Source: Alkalicoccus urumqiensis (GTDB lineage Bacteria > Bacillota > Bacilli > Bacillales > Salisediminibacteriaceae). Taken from it: a stretch of 64,000 nucleotides of DNA. Below, piece by piece: positions 1 through 8,003 of this stretch. A program made the translations under genes and the position numbers. Within the stretch, counting starts at the first letter, position 1. Each line of letters opens with the position of its first letter. The stretch is from NCBI RefSeq assembly GCF_002993335.1, contig NZ_PVNS01000012.1:1-64000 (forward strand), given 5' to 3'. The notes beneath the pieces were generated by a model. It did no database searches. It saw only the letters and a list, made by a program, of their open reading frames with translations, and was not told the origin of the DNA.

Positions 1-27
1 TTGATCCATGTTATAATGAGTATACAT

Positions 28-86
28 AAAGAACACCCCTTTTTGTTTTGTGTGGTAACTTAACAATATCAAAGGGTGTTCTTTTT
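28..86. terminator. Stem-loop, probable bidirectional terminator
   Basis: AAAGAACACCCCTTT (28 onward) pairs with AAAGGGTGTTCTTT (71-84) apart from one bulged C, and a T run follows on the + strand. The gene it serves is probably outside the left edge. No gene is visible in 1-251. Confidence 0.6.
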
Positions 87-112
87 GTGTAGTAAAATGA
101 TGCATAAATGAA

Positions 113-140
113 GCCCCTCACCAACTTACCGGTGAGGGGC
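113..140. terminator. GC-rich hairpin
   Basis: GCCCCTCACC pairs perfectly with GGTGAGGGGC across an 8-base loop. There is no strong T run on either side, so its role as a terminator of the leftward rlmD transcript is only probable. Confidence 0.45.
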
Positions 141-152
141 TATTAGCTAGGG

Positions 153-192
153 TTTTGTCCCAGCCTCTTAATAGAGACTTTTTCAGTGGCCT
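153..192. repeat. Copy 1 of a two-part repeat (also at 23921-23935 and 24151-24175)
   Basis: Positions 168-192 are a 25-base perfect match to 24151-24175. Directly before it, 153-167 (TTTTGTCCCAGCCTC) matches 23921-23935 at 13 of 15 positions. Here the two parts are contiguous; at the other locus a structured element lies between them. It may be a mobile-element footprint or an unoccupied site. Confidence 0.6.
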
Positions 193-251
193 CTTTTATG
201 AAAGGAGTGGTTCAATCAAAACGATCTACCGGCCTCAGATTAATACGCTGC

Positions 252-1649
252 TTACATTGAATTCGTTTCTGCTGTTTTCGTGAGAACAGCAACCAGCTCT
301 ATATGGACCGTGTGGGGAAACATATCGACCGGCTGTACTTCCTTTAATTCATATCCAAACGGGACAAGCTGTGTAATATCATCCGCGAACGTTTCCGGGT
401 TGCAGGAAACGTAAACAATTTTCTCCGGTCCTGCACGGCCGATCCGGCGCATCACTTTGCCGCCTGCCCCGGAGCGGGGAGGATCGAGCATTAATAGATC
501 CGGTGCACCGAATACTTCAAGCATTTCATCCATGCCTTTACGCGCATCCTTAGCCAGAAAACGCGTATTGGTGATGCCATTTTCCTCTGCATTCCGTTCT
601 GCTGATTCAATCGAGGCAGGAACGATTTCAATACCTGCAAGCTGATCCACTTTCCGGGCAAATGGCAGAGAAAATGTGCCAACCCCGCAGAAAAGGTCGA
701 TCATGCGGTCACCTTTCCCCGGTTCCGCCATCTTGAGAGCCGTATCCACAAGGACTTCCGCCTGATAGGGGTTCGTCTGGAAAAACGTATCATGCCAGAG
801 ACGGAAGCGGAAACCCGAAAGTTTTTCATAAATAAACGACCGTCCTGAAAGTACCGTCAGCTCTTCCGCCTGCACTTTGTCCGCCCAGTCCGTATTTTTC
901 ATCCATAATAAACTTTTTACTTCCGGGTGCCGGGATTCAATCCGGCTTATAAGATCGCGGACAGGCTCTTCCAGCTCTCCGTCCCAATCTGCCGCACAGC
1001 CTATGCCGAGCATTACTTCGCCTGCAGCAAATGACTGGCGGACCATTACGTGTCTGAGCAGGCCTTCATGGGTTTCTTTGTTATACCCGCTGATACCATA
1101 CTCTGCCGCCCACGAAGCGACTGTCAGGGCAGCATTAACCATTTCCCCGCCGGCAATCAGGCAGGTATCCAGAGCTACAATCTTCCGGAAATTCCCCTGC
1201 TCATGAAGCCCCATCTCTCCTTCTTTCGAGAAGGTGAATTCCATTTTATTGCGGTAATGCCAGGGATCACTCATTCCTTTTGCATCATGAACAAGGTCTG
1301 CGGAAAACCCCTGCTCCGCAAGCATCCGCTTTACTTCTTCTGTTTTGTAGGAAAGCTGCCCCTCATATGTCCAGTGCTGCCAGGCACATCCCCCGCAGCG
1401 TGTAAAATGAGGGCAGGGCGCCTCCGTACGCTCCTTGTTTTTTGTCAAAATCTGATCCGGTCTCGTCCACCACCGTTTTTTCCACGGGTGATCGACTGTG
1501 ACCTGAACGGTTTCACCCGGCAGTGTCAGCGGGACTGTGAGCTTAAGCTTTTTTTTGTTACCTGTGCCCGGGTCCCTCCATACGGCGCCTCTTCCGGAAC
1601 CTTTCCGGTCCAGATCGTTAATTACTACTTCATATGTTTCCGAGGACAT
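252..1649 (-). CDS. rlmD: 23S rRNA (uracil-C5)-methyltransferase, RlmD/RlmCD family
   Basis: A 465-residue SAM-dependent RNA methyltransferase that makes 5-methyluridine in 23S rRNA; Gram-positive members can modify both U747 and U1939. The N-terminal 60 residues look like a TRAM RNA-binding domain. A cysteine cluster at residues 79, 85 and 88 (CPHFTRCGGC), with a later Cys near 163, fits the [4Fe-4S] site of the family. The C-terminal half has the Rossmann motif DLFCGVGTFSLPFA, the motif LDPPRSG and the catalytic cysteine in YVSCNPETFA. The start has a GAGGGGG ribosome site 6 bases upstream. It lies 80 bases downstream of bshC on the same strand. Which uridine is modified cannot be told from sequence. 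Confidence 0.93.
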   Translation of the reverse strand: MSSETYEVVINDLDRKGSGRGAVWRDPGTGNKKKLKLTVPLTLPGETVQVTVDHPWKKRWWTRPDQILTKNKERTEAPCPHFTRCGGCAWQHWTYEGQLSYKTEEVKRMLAEQGFSADLVHDAKGMSDPWHYRNKMEFTFSKEGEMGLHEQGNFRKIVALDTCLIAGGEMVNAALTVASWAAEYGISGYNKETHEGLLRHVMVRQSFAAGEVMLGIGCAADWDGELEEPVRDLISRIESRHPEVKSLLWMKNTDWADKVQAEELTVLSGRSFIYEKLSGFRFRLWHDTFFQTNPYQAEVLVDTALKMAEPGKGDRMIDLFCGVGTFSLPFARKVDQLAGIEIVPASIESAERNAEENGITNTRFLAKDARKGMDEMLEVFGAPDLLMLDPPRSGAGGKVMRRIGRAGPEKIVYVSCNPETFADDITQLVPFGYELKEVQPVDMFPHTVHIELVAVLTKTAETNSM

Positions 1650-1729
1650 ATACTTCCCCCTCTGTGAATTTATAATTATACCGGAAAACAGTATACCTTC
1701 CTTTGCCGGTTTTCACAAAGTTTTTTCTG

Positions 1730-3349
1730 TTAGATGTATACTTCCAAATGCAGTGGCAGGTCTTCTGTGTGCTGCCTTACAGCCTCAAGCAGTTCCCGGG
1801 GCAGCGTCAGACCATATTCATTCAGAAATGTGACGATATTTAATTTCCTTTCCTGCAGCCCTTCAGAAGGAAATAACTCGGTCTCCAGAGCTGCCAGGCG
1901 GGTATTATGCGCCCAGGCTCTCCGCTCAGTCAGCCTTCCCCGTTTCTCTTCAAATTCCGTCATGAGCCGGGTAAGTTTTTCCTGCGTCGCTTCTACAAGC
2001 ACCTGAGCTTCCCGGCTGTCACGGAGAGGAGCTGTTTCTACGCGGAATACTTGATTCAATTTTTCCTTAGTCATCGCAAAAATGCGGTCCTCATAACGGT
2101 TCCGCTGCTCGTTTACTTTTACAGCCGCCGTTTCAGGTACTTTCCCGGACTGCACCTGCTCCGGCGTCATCTTATACAGCTTCATGGATTTTTCCGATTT
2201 TCGGCTGATTATTGTTATGGAATGACGCGGAAGCAGAACAGGCATGTTTCTCTCAAACAGATGGAACACCTGCTTTAACAGTCCCCAGTACGCGAGCTCT
2301 CCAGCTCCGGCGACAAATGTATGCACCGGCAGGATAAAGTCCTGCATCAACGGTCTGGTAACTACGTTATTGCTTAACTGTACCGATCCTTCCAACACTT
2401 GCTGCTTCAGTTCTGCAGGAGTCCAGGTTTGTCCGGTAGCAGGATGACGGAAATGTCCGTTTACCTTCTCAAGAAGCTCCCGGCCTTTATCATCATGAAT
2501 AAACAGATGGGCAGAAGTGGATTCCAGCGCCACCGGTTCTCCAAATCCGGCATCTCTGTAAGCTTCCCCCTGCGAAAGAAATGCACGCTGCAGTTCTTCG
2601 TTCCGTTCAACAAGCTCTGCAAAATACGGGCGCTCCAGTTCCCTGACGAGAGGGTCATGTGCATCCATTACAACAAGTCCTGTACCTTTAAAGAACTGAT
2701 AAAGTACGCGTACAAACCAGTCGGTGTACGTCATGCCGGGTTCAAGGTCCCGGTTTAATAGATGGAGAACGTCTTCTGTGAACTTTTTTTCCGGAAGGTA
2801 GCGGAGAGCTTCCCGAATAATTTTCTCTGCCTGCTCCATATACAGCCGCCGCTCGGAAGCCGGCAGTTTTTCTTGATTTTTTTCCGGCAGTTGAAATTTT
2901 TTCGGCAGCTTCCCATCATGAAGATGTACATGATTGATTTCATCAATGTCGTGATCTTCTCCTGCCACCCAGAAAATGGGGATAACCGGACGGCCCAGAC
3001 GTTCTTCCAGCCGTTCCGCCTCTACAATCAAATGAATTATTTTATGTATTGTATACATCGGTCCTGTCCAGAGTCCCGCCTGCTGACCGGCTACAACCGT
3101 AATGCTTGTCTCATCCAAAAGTCTATCGATCTGATGAAGAGCCGCCGCACAGGGAAACAGCTTTTTCTGATAAGCTGCCAGAGCATCCGCCATTTTTTTG
3201 CGGGGAAACGTGTGATTTTCCAGCTGCTGGGCTTTGGAAGCCGCATCGGTCGTCCGGTAATCAAAAAACGCATGAATCGTTTCTTCCTGCTGTAGATATT
3301 TTCCGGCAAAAGACGTCGGCGGGTAATTTGTGCGCGTAGAAATCTGCAT
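1730..3349 (-). CDS. bshC: Bacillithiol biosynthesis cysteine-adding enzyme BshC
   Basis: A 539-residue protein matching BshC (YllA), the proposed last enzyme of bacillithiol synthesis, which adds cysteine to glucosaminyl-malate. The N-terminus (ISTRTNYPPTSFAGKYL...), the segment VVAGQQAGLWTGPMYT (a nucleotide-binding-like glycine-rich loop) and FWVAGEDHDIDEINHV are characteristic, and the C-terminal third is coiled-coil rich. Its length is normal for the family. In B. subtilis bshC also follows ylbQ/panE. Bacillithiol is the low-molecular-weight thiol of Bacillaceae, so this gene supports the taxonomic placement. Confidence 0.95.
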   Translation of the reverse strand: MQISTRTNYPPTSFAGKYLQQEETIHAFFDYRTTDAASKAQQLENHTFPRKKMADALAAYQKKLFPCAAALHQIDRLLDETSITVVAGQQAGLWTGPMYTIHKIIHLIVEAERLEERLGRPVIPIFWVAGEDHDIDEINHVHLHDGKLPKKFQLPEKNQEKLPASERRLYMEQAEKIIREALRYLPEKKFTEDVLHLLNRDLEPGMTYTDWFVRVLYQFFKGTGLVVMDAHDPLVRELERPYFAELVERNEELQRAFLSQGEAYRDAGFGEPVALESTSAHLFIHDDKGRELLEKVNGHFRHPATGQTWTPAELKQQVLEGSVQLSNNVVTRPLMQDFILPVHTFVAGAGELAYWGLLKQVFHLFERNMPVLLPRHSITIISRKSEKSMKLYKMTPEQVQSGKVPETAAVKVNEQRNRYEDRIFAMTKEKLNQVFRVETAPLRDSREAQVLVEATQEKLTRLMTEFEEKRGRLTERRAWAHNTRLAALETELFPSEGLQERKLNIVTFLNEYGLTLPRELLEAVRQHTEDLPLHLEVYI

Positions 3350-3419
3350 TGTCAGTCAACCTTTCTCCTTAAGTCCCATTCAGTATAGCAGAACCGCAGC
3401 AGCGGACAAACGAATCCGC

Positions 3420-3791
3420 TCAAACGGTCCATATTCCGATGACACCCAGAATTCCGTACAGTACTGCGTACAATAGGAAATGAAACCGCCACGTCCATTT
3501 TAATGAAGTAAACAGCGATACATTCTCATCCATTCTATATAATAGAGTGAGGATACTTCCAGCCATAATGATAAAAAATAGAAGCTGCGCCCATCCAAGA
3601 GCCATACCGGTTATTTCAAGAAGCATAAAATAAATAGTGACAGCAAACAATGGAACAGAAAGATCCGCCGCCCGCTTCCAGGAAGCCTGCTTCCGTCCGT
3701 CCCAAAGCCGGAACAATACATAAAAAAATAGTAGACCGGCAACCGGAAATGAAATGAAAAAGCCGGCGGCTGCAGCAGCGATGTTACTCAT
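3420..3791 (-). CDS. DUF3397 family membrane protein
   Basis: A 123-residue integral membrane protein with about four hydrophobic helices. A short positively charged loop (RLWDGRKQASWKRAAD) follows the first helix. I recognise it as DUF3397, a small Bacillaceae family of unknown function usually found next to bshC/panE. I prefer the internal ATG at 3791 over the one at 3800, which would sit directly on the only purine-rich site. The start overlaps the end of panE by 8 bases, implying translational coupling. Confidence 0.8.
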   Translation of the reverse strand: MSNIAAAAAGFFISFPVAGLLFFYVLFRLWDGRKQASWKRAADLSVPLFAVTIYFMLLEITGMALGWAQLLFFIIMAGSILTLLYRMDENVSLFTSLKWTWRFHFLLYAVLYGILGVIGIWTV

Positions 3792-4635
3792 GGCGCTCAT
3801 CTGCCTTATGGAGCAGCTGTGTATGTATTTCTTTTAGAAAAGAGACATCCATCTTTTTTTCTTCGGCCTGATTTATGACATATCCAGTGATCGCTTCCAG
3901 TTCCAGTTCTCTCCCCGCCAGAAAATCCTCCAGCATGGAGGAACGGTTTTCTCTCGTCAATTCAATCATTCTCTCTACAAATGACCAGTCCGCTACACTA
4001 AATCCAAGAACCGGTGCTGCTTCCCGAAACAGCTGCTGTGCCTCATTATTTGCCCGCTCATCAGAGAGCAGAATGTGATTCTTTCTTTCATAAAGTACTG
4101 TAAGTGGATTCACCACTACATTGACGAGAAGCTTTTTTCTCATTTCACCATCTATATCGTCCGTCCACTCGGATGAGAATGGTTCATCGACTGCAAGAAG
4201 AGACTGAGCGAGAATATGCTTTCTTCCGCCGCCGATAATTATTTTACCGGCTCCAGAATGTTCTGCCGCATTCGGCCCGGTACGGTAAACGCCGTGGGAA
4301 ACGATGCCGAACAAAGCATTATCCCACCGCTTCCTGATTTTTTCAACATGCCCCATTCCGTTCTGCAGAAAAAGCGATGGCACATCCCTCGGTTTATTAA
4401 TAATGTCATCAAGGTGATATTGTTTTACTGTTACGATGACAGCATCCTCCTGCAGCGGTAGATCTCTTCCTGCCGAAGCCTTAAACCGTTCCCGCCCGAT
4501 ACGAAGTCCATCCTGTTGAATAACTGAGGCCTGTTCGTCGGTTCTCGTCTGCATATAAATTCGATGACCTGCCCGCGATAGGTAAGCGCCGGTTAATATA
4601 CCGACGGCTCCAGCTCCTAAAATCGTTATGTTCAT
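3784..4635 (-). CDS. panE: 2-dehydropantoate 2-reductase (YlbQ type)
   Basis: A 283-residue NADPH-dependent reductase converting ketopantoate to pantoate for coenzyme A synthesis. The N-terminal dinucleotide-binding loop ILGAGAVGILTGAYLSRAGH is present, followed by VTVKQYHLDD with the family lysine, the LFLQNGMGH segment, and a helical ApbA_C-like domain with KKLLVNVVVNPLT. B. subtilis has the same gene (ylbQ) between ylbP and bshC. It is leftmost-reading, coupled to the DUF3397 gene, and divergent from ylbP. Confidence 0.88.
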   Translation of the reverse strand: MNITILGAGAVGILTGAYLSRAGHRIYMQTRTDEQASVIQQDGLRIGRERFKASAGRDLPLQEDAVIVTVKQYHLDDIINKPRDVPSLFLQNGMGHVEKIRKRWDNALFGIVSHGVYRTGPNAAEHSGAGKIIIGGGRKHILAQSLLAVDEPFSSEWTDDIDGEMRKKLLVNVVVNPLTVLYERKNHILLSDERANNEAQQLFREAAPVLGFSVADWSFVERMIELTRENRSSMLEDFLAGRELELEAITGYVINQAEEKKMDVSFLKEIHTQLLHKADERHE

Positions 4636-4779
4636 GTGTGTGCGGGATGCCCCGCTCCCCCCTTTTTAACCGTCTGCTCTTACTTAGAGCATATCAGTTT
4701 TTACTGCTGCAAAAAACAGGAATGTGCGCTGCCGGGCAGGAATTAATTGCAGATCCTTTCCTGAAAGCCGATTTTACTA

Positions 4780-4785
4780 TATAAT
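4780..4785 (+). promoter_or_regulatory. Possible -10 box for ylbP
   Basis: A perfect TATAAT lies 54 bases before the ylbP start. No good -35 box is seen at the normal distance, so this is tentative. Confidence 0.35.
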
Positions 4786-4838
4786 ACAGGTATCGCTTAC
4801 ATATTGAAAAACTGGATACAGATGATGGAGGGATCACG

Positions 4839-5312
4839 ATGGAACAGTACGAAGTACAACGATTGAAAATTAATTTTAAAACTCTGGAACACTTTGAAAA
4901 TTTCCGCGAATATGGAAGCCAGGAGCTTTCGATGAAAGAAGATCTGGAGGAGAATATCGTCGAGAACGACAGCGAATCTCCGTTTTACGGCGTTTATTTC
5001 GGTGATAAACTCGTTGCCAGAATGTCTCTGTACCGGATAGATAAGCAGTTTGACCGTTATTTTGATCCGCCCCAGGATTATCTCGAATTGTGGAAACTTG
5101 AGGTCCTGCCGGGCTTTCAGGGAAAGGGTATAGGCAATGCACTCGTTGACTTCGCCAAGACTCAGGGGCTTCCTGTGAAAACAAACGCCCGTCAGCGCTC
5201 CGATGATTTCTGGGCCAAGCAGGGATTCGAATCCGTACATTATGATCCCGAACGCGACCGGGGCGAGAACCCATACGTCTGGTTCCCTGAAGGGGTCCGG
5301 GAGCAGAAATAA
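4839..5312 (+). CDS. ylbP: GNAT-family N-acetyltransferase YlbP
   Basis: A 157-residue acetyltransferase-fold protein. The acetyl-CoA loop is seen as LEVLPGFQGKGIGNALVDFA (the Q/RxxGxG/A motif), preceded by the strand GDKLVARMSLYRI. Length, start (MEQYEVQRLKINFKTL) and position between rpmF and panE match B. subtilis YlbP; the substrate is unknown. The ATG is preceded by GGAGGG. A good terminator follows at once. Confidence 0.88.
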   Translation: MEQYEVQRLKINFKTLEHFENFREYGSQELSMKEDLEENIVENDSESPFYGVYFGDKLVARMSLYRIDKQFDRYFDPPQDYLELWKLEVLPGFQGKGIGNALVDFAKTQGLPVKTNARQRSDDFWAKQGFESVHYDPERDRGENPYVWFPEGVREQK

Positions 5313-5321
5313 GACAGCGAT

Positions 5322-5356
5322 TGAGGGACAGACCATCTTCAAGGTCTGTCTTTTTT
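5322..5356 (+). terminator. Rho-independent terminator of ylbP
   Basis: GACAGACC pairs with GGTCTGTC around a short loop, followed by a run of six T residues. Confidence 0.85.
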
Positions 5357-5697
5357 ATAGTAGGGTAAGAATGTATAAAATTCTAAGCCTCTTTCGAGCA
5401 GCTATGCCAAGGGCTGCAGCATTTCAGTGTTCTGTTCCATGTACCATTTGTTTCTGTTGATAGAGCTTCTCCGCTTTTCGGCAGAAGTTTGCCGTGGGCT
5501 TGTCTTCCAGCCGGGCGCTGTTTGCACGGCTGTATAGCATGAGCGGAGCCGGCCTATGGTTTGAGCCGCAGGGCAGCGAACTTCTGCCATGCGGCGCGGC
5601 CGCGCGGAGCCGTGCTACTTGTAATAAGAGCGTTGTACGGCTGCAGGTGCAGGCAGAAAGCGGGAACCTATTCAACAGACCTCTCTTTTCTTTTAAT

Positions 5698-5724
5698 ACC
5701 AGGTGGTTTCTGCCTGGTTTATTT
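5698..5724 (+). terminator. Possible terminator at the end of the GC-rich element
   Basis: ACCAGG (5698-5703) pairs with CCTGGT (5713-5718), followed by TTATTTTA. It would end a + strand transcript covering the structured element. Confidence 0.45.
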
Positions 5725-5903
5725 TACTTCCTCTAGTTAAAAGCCGTCCAGTCTCTGACTGCAGCTGCCGCACGATCAGAAGGACGGCCGTTTTATATGC
5801 CCTTCCGGCTGAAACCTCTCACCTCAGGTTTTTACGGAATTGGCAAGTGTGATGATCGAGCCGCTCTTTTTAATGAATTCGATATAACATTCTAAATGAA
5901 AAA

Positions 5904-5929
5904 AACAGGGGAGCCGGGCTCCCCTGTTT
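5904..5929. terminator. Terminator of the ylbN-rpmF operon
   Basis: A near-perfect hairpin, AACAGGGGAGCC/GGCTCCCCTGTT, ends just after the rpmF stop and is followed on the minus strand by TTTTTT. Confidence 0.85.
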
Positions 5930-5936
5930 CAACTGC

Positions 5937-6104
5937 TTATTTTGCTTCGCGGCCTTTGTACGTCCCGCATGATTTACACACACGGTGAGAGAGCTTCATC
6001 TCCCCGCACTCAGGACATTCCACCATTCCAGGCACACTCAGTTTTTTGTGTGTCCGGCGCTTATTCTTACGAGTTTTACTCGTTTTACGAAAAGGTACTG
6101 CCAT
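5937..6104 (-). CDS. rpmF: 50S ribosomal protein L32
   Basis: A 55-residue zinc-ribbon form of ribosomal protein L32: [19 protein letters not shown] at the start, then two CxxC pairs (CPECG and CKSCG) that bind zinc. The start at 6104 is set by the strong AAGGAGGTG ribosome site 8 bases upstream; longer readings overlap that site. It lies 19 bases after ylbN, the standard ylbN-rpmF arrangement. Confidence 0.97.
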   Translation of the reverse strand: MAVPFRKTSKTRKNKRRTHKKLSVPGMVECPECGEMKLSHRVCKSCGTYKGREAK

Positions 6105-6123
6105 TTGTCCCACCTCCTTGAAA

Positions 6124-6639
6124 TCATTCGTTCTTGTCGAGCCACTGTCCAAGCTTAGCCAGACGTGGATCCACTTTCTGTGTTCCACCTTCCGGTTCTT
6201 CCGTTTCCAGCTCCCAGCCGTTACCCGACTTCGGTGCCGGTCCTTCCGGAAGATCGCTGAATACTCTCAGCGGCTTAGCCAGCAGCACCTGTTCCCGGAG
6301 CCACGGGAGCAGATCGACCGTGTTGCTTTCCAATTCGTGAACGTCATCATCCTCATCGAAGGTGGCCCGCTCTGACAGCTGGAATATTTCAACTGTATCA
6401 ATCGAGAAAGGATATGAAACATCATTCAGTGTTCTGGCACATGGAAGAGTCATTTCCCCTTCGAGATGCAGTATAAATACAGCTCTGTCACGGGTAACCT
6501 CCGCGTGGCCGGTAACATGAACCGGAGTAACCTCACGAATTTCACGGTCCAGTTCTTTCACTTTTTCCACGTCGACGGAATCATTCAGCTGAAGCTCTTC
6601 TCCACGATAGCGCTGCAGCTGCTGTATCGACCATTTCAT
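6124..6639 (-). CDS. ylbN: DUF177 / YceD family protein YlbN
   Basis: A 171-residue protein of the YceD/DUF177 family, almost always encoded just before rpmF and linked to 23S rRNA or large-subunit accumulation in bacteria and plastids. Typical features are the segment [24 protein letters not shown] (conserved C and R around CxRxL), the acidic stretch [17 protein letters not shown], and a C-terminal [11 protein letters not shown] motif. The ATG at 6639 has GAGGTG 6 bases upstream. Transcription starts from the promoter at 6667-6695. Confidence 0.92.
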   Translation of the reverse strand: MKWSIQQLQRYRGEELQLNDSVDVEKVKELDREIREVTPVHVTGHAEVTRDRAVFILHLEGEMTLPCARTLNDVSYPFSIDTVEIFQLSERATFDEDDDVHELESNTVDLLPWLREQVLLAKPLRVFSDLPEGPAPKSGNGWELETEEPEGGTQKVDPRLAKLGQWLDKNE

Positions 6640-6666
6640 TCTATTCACCTCAAGACAACAAATGTA

Positions 6667-6695
6667 ATTATATCGCCGGAAAAATTAAATGTCAA
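6667..6695 (-). promoter_or_regulatory. Sigma-A promoter of ylbN-rpmF
   Basis: On the minus strand TTGACA (6695-6690) and TATAAT (6672-6667) are separated by exactly 17 bases, a consensus housekeeping promoter 28 bases before the ylbN start. Confidence 0.88.
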
Positions 6696-6809
6696 GATAA
6701 TCTCTTTACATATTAATACTTTACCTGAAAAGAAATTTCCTTGCTTCTTTTTCCTGCTTTCCCTATTCTGAAAAGAGACAAACCGTATTTCTGGAAAGGT
6801 GGTTTCTTC

Positions 6810-8003
6810 ATGAACGCAGCCGGTTTAATCGTTGAATACAATCCATTTCACTTCGGGCACCTCCATCATCTGGAGGCTGCCAAAAAAGCTACAGGAGCGG
6901 ATATCACTGCAGCCTGCATGAGCGGGTCCTTTTTACAGCGCGGAGAGCCTGCTGTCATTGATAAATGGGCACGCACGGAAATGGCGCTGCATGCGGGAAT
7001 TGATATCGTATGCGAACTTCCGCCGGCCTACAGCGTCCAGCATGCTCCTCTTTTTGCAAAAGGAGCGGTAGAGACGCTCGCAGCTCTTTCTGTTTCAACT
7101 ATCTGCTTCGGCAGCGAATCCGGACGGACAGAACCTTTTCTGGAAGCTTTCAGGCTCCTGGAAAAAAACGAATCCGTGATAAAACCACATTTAAAGAAAG
7201 AGCTCTCCGAAGGCAGGAGCTATCCTGCTGCATACCACCGTGCAGTCTGCTCCGCGGGACTTTCCCATCCCTCACTAGACTTAACGAAACCGAATAACGT
7301 GTTAGGGCTTGAATATGTGAAGCAGGCATCCCGCTTTAATATCGACTGCAGTACCATTCAGCGGATAGATGCCGACTATCACGATGAAACACCTGGAACA
7401 TCGAGAATTGCCAGCGCAACGTCGATCCGCAGGCTGCTTCACTCCAGAGGAGCACATGCAGCAGATGAATATATGCCCTTTCCCGGACCCCTTCATAATT
7501 ATGTCGGAGCGCAGGGGCTCAGAAGCTGGGAGGATTATTATCCAATACTCCGTCATCAGATTACGATTCTCGGCCCGGAAGGCCTGGCAGAAATTTATGA
7601 AGTAAAAGAAGGTCTGGAACACCGAATTTACAATAATCGGAACCAGCCGGATTTTCAAACGTTTATTCAGGCAGTAAAATCAAAACGATATACGCAGACC
7701 AGTCTGCAGCGGCTGTCAGTACGAATTCTTCTCGGTTCAAAGCGTTCCACAGTAAACGCACTTACTTCTTCGCCGGTGGACAGCATTCAACTACTCGGGC
7801 TTTCAAAAAAAGGAAGAGCCTACATAAAATCGATGAGAGCGGAATTTACCGCTCCGGTATTTACGATGCCCAAGGAAGCGAAAACACCTCTGCAGAGAGA
7901 TTCTATTCGTGCCGAGGAGGTATACCGTTCCGCTCAGCAGCCGGAAACGTACAGCCCGTATCATGAAAAAATCCGCCTTTATCCGGAAATGCTTTCGAGA
8001 TAA
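6810..8003 (+). CDS. tmcAL: tRNA(Met) cytidine acetate ligase TmcAL
   Basis: A 397-residue nucleotidyltransferase-like enzyme (YlbM) that uses acetate and ATP to acetylate the wobble cytidine of elongator tRNA-Met. The start MNAAGLIVEYNPFHFGHLHHL holds the HxGH-type nucleotide-binding motif. MSGSFLQRGEPAVIDKWARTEMAL, the SATSIRRLL segment and KRYTQTSLQRLSVRILLG (tRNA-binding helical part) follow. I chose ATG 6810 because AAAGGTGG sits 7 bases upstream; the longer reading begins in hydrophobic sequence with no ribosome site. The 3' end overlaps convergent sepM by 25 bases. Confidence 0.95.
   Translation: MNAAGLIVEYNPFHFGHLHHLEAAKKATGADITAACMSGSFLQRGEPAVIDKWARTEMALHAGIDIVCELPPAYSVQHAPLFAKGAVETLAALSVSTICFGSESGRTEPFLEAFRLLEKNESVIKPHLKKELSEGRSYPAAYHRAVCSAGLSHPSLDLTKPNNVLGLEYVKQASRFNIDCSTIQRIDADYHDETPGTSRIASATSIRRLLHSRGAHAADEYMPFPGPLHNYVGAQGLRSWEDYYPILRHQITILGPEGLAEIYEVKEGLEHRIYNNRNQPDFQTFIQAVKSKRYTQTSLQRLSVRILLGSKRSTVNALTSSPVDSIQLLGLSKKGRAYIKSMRAEFTAPVFTMPKEAKTPLQRDSIRAEEVYRSAQQPETYSPYHEKIRLYPEMLSR

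Larger units (their letters stand above)
5313..5936. other. Non-coding stretch with a GC-rich candidate structured element
   Basis: No credible gene lies here; short open frames lack ribosome sites and similarity. About 5440-5680 is visibly richer in G and C than its surroundings. GGCAGAAGTT (5480-5489) pairs with AACTTCTGCC (5579-5588), while GCACGGCT (5524-5531) pairs with AGCCGTGC (5608-5615). The two stems cross, as in a pseudoknot. A 12-base palindrome GCGCGGCCGCGC occupies 5594-5605. Hairpins at 5698-5718 (followed by TTATTTTA), about 5743-5793 (GCCGTCC/GGACGGC) and about 5811-5833 lie downstream. It could be a structured RNA or a dispersed repeat; I cannot name it. Confidence 0.5.

Noticed and set aside
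1050-1667. Long frame antisense to rlmD
   Set aside because: It is a shadow of the real gene; RlmD has full motifs on the other strand and this frame has no recognisable domain.
5402-5675. Open frames on the minus strand in the GC-rich element
   Set aside because: They lack ribosome sites and recognisable sequence, overlap each other and run through inverted repeats.
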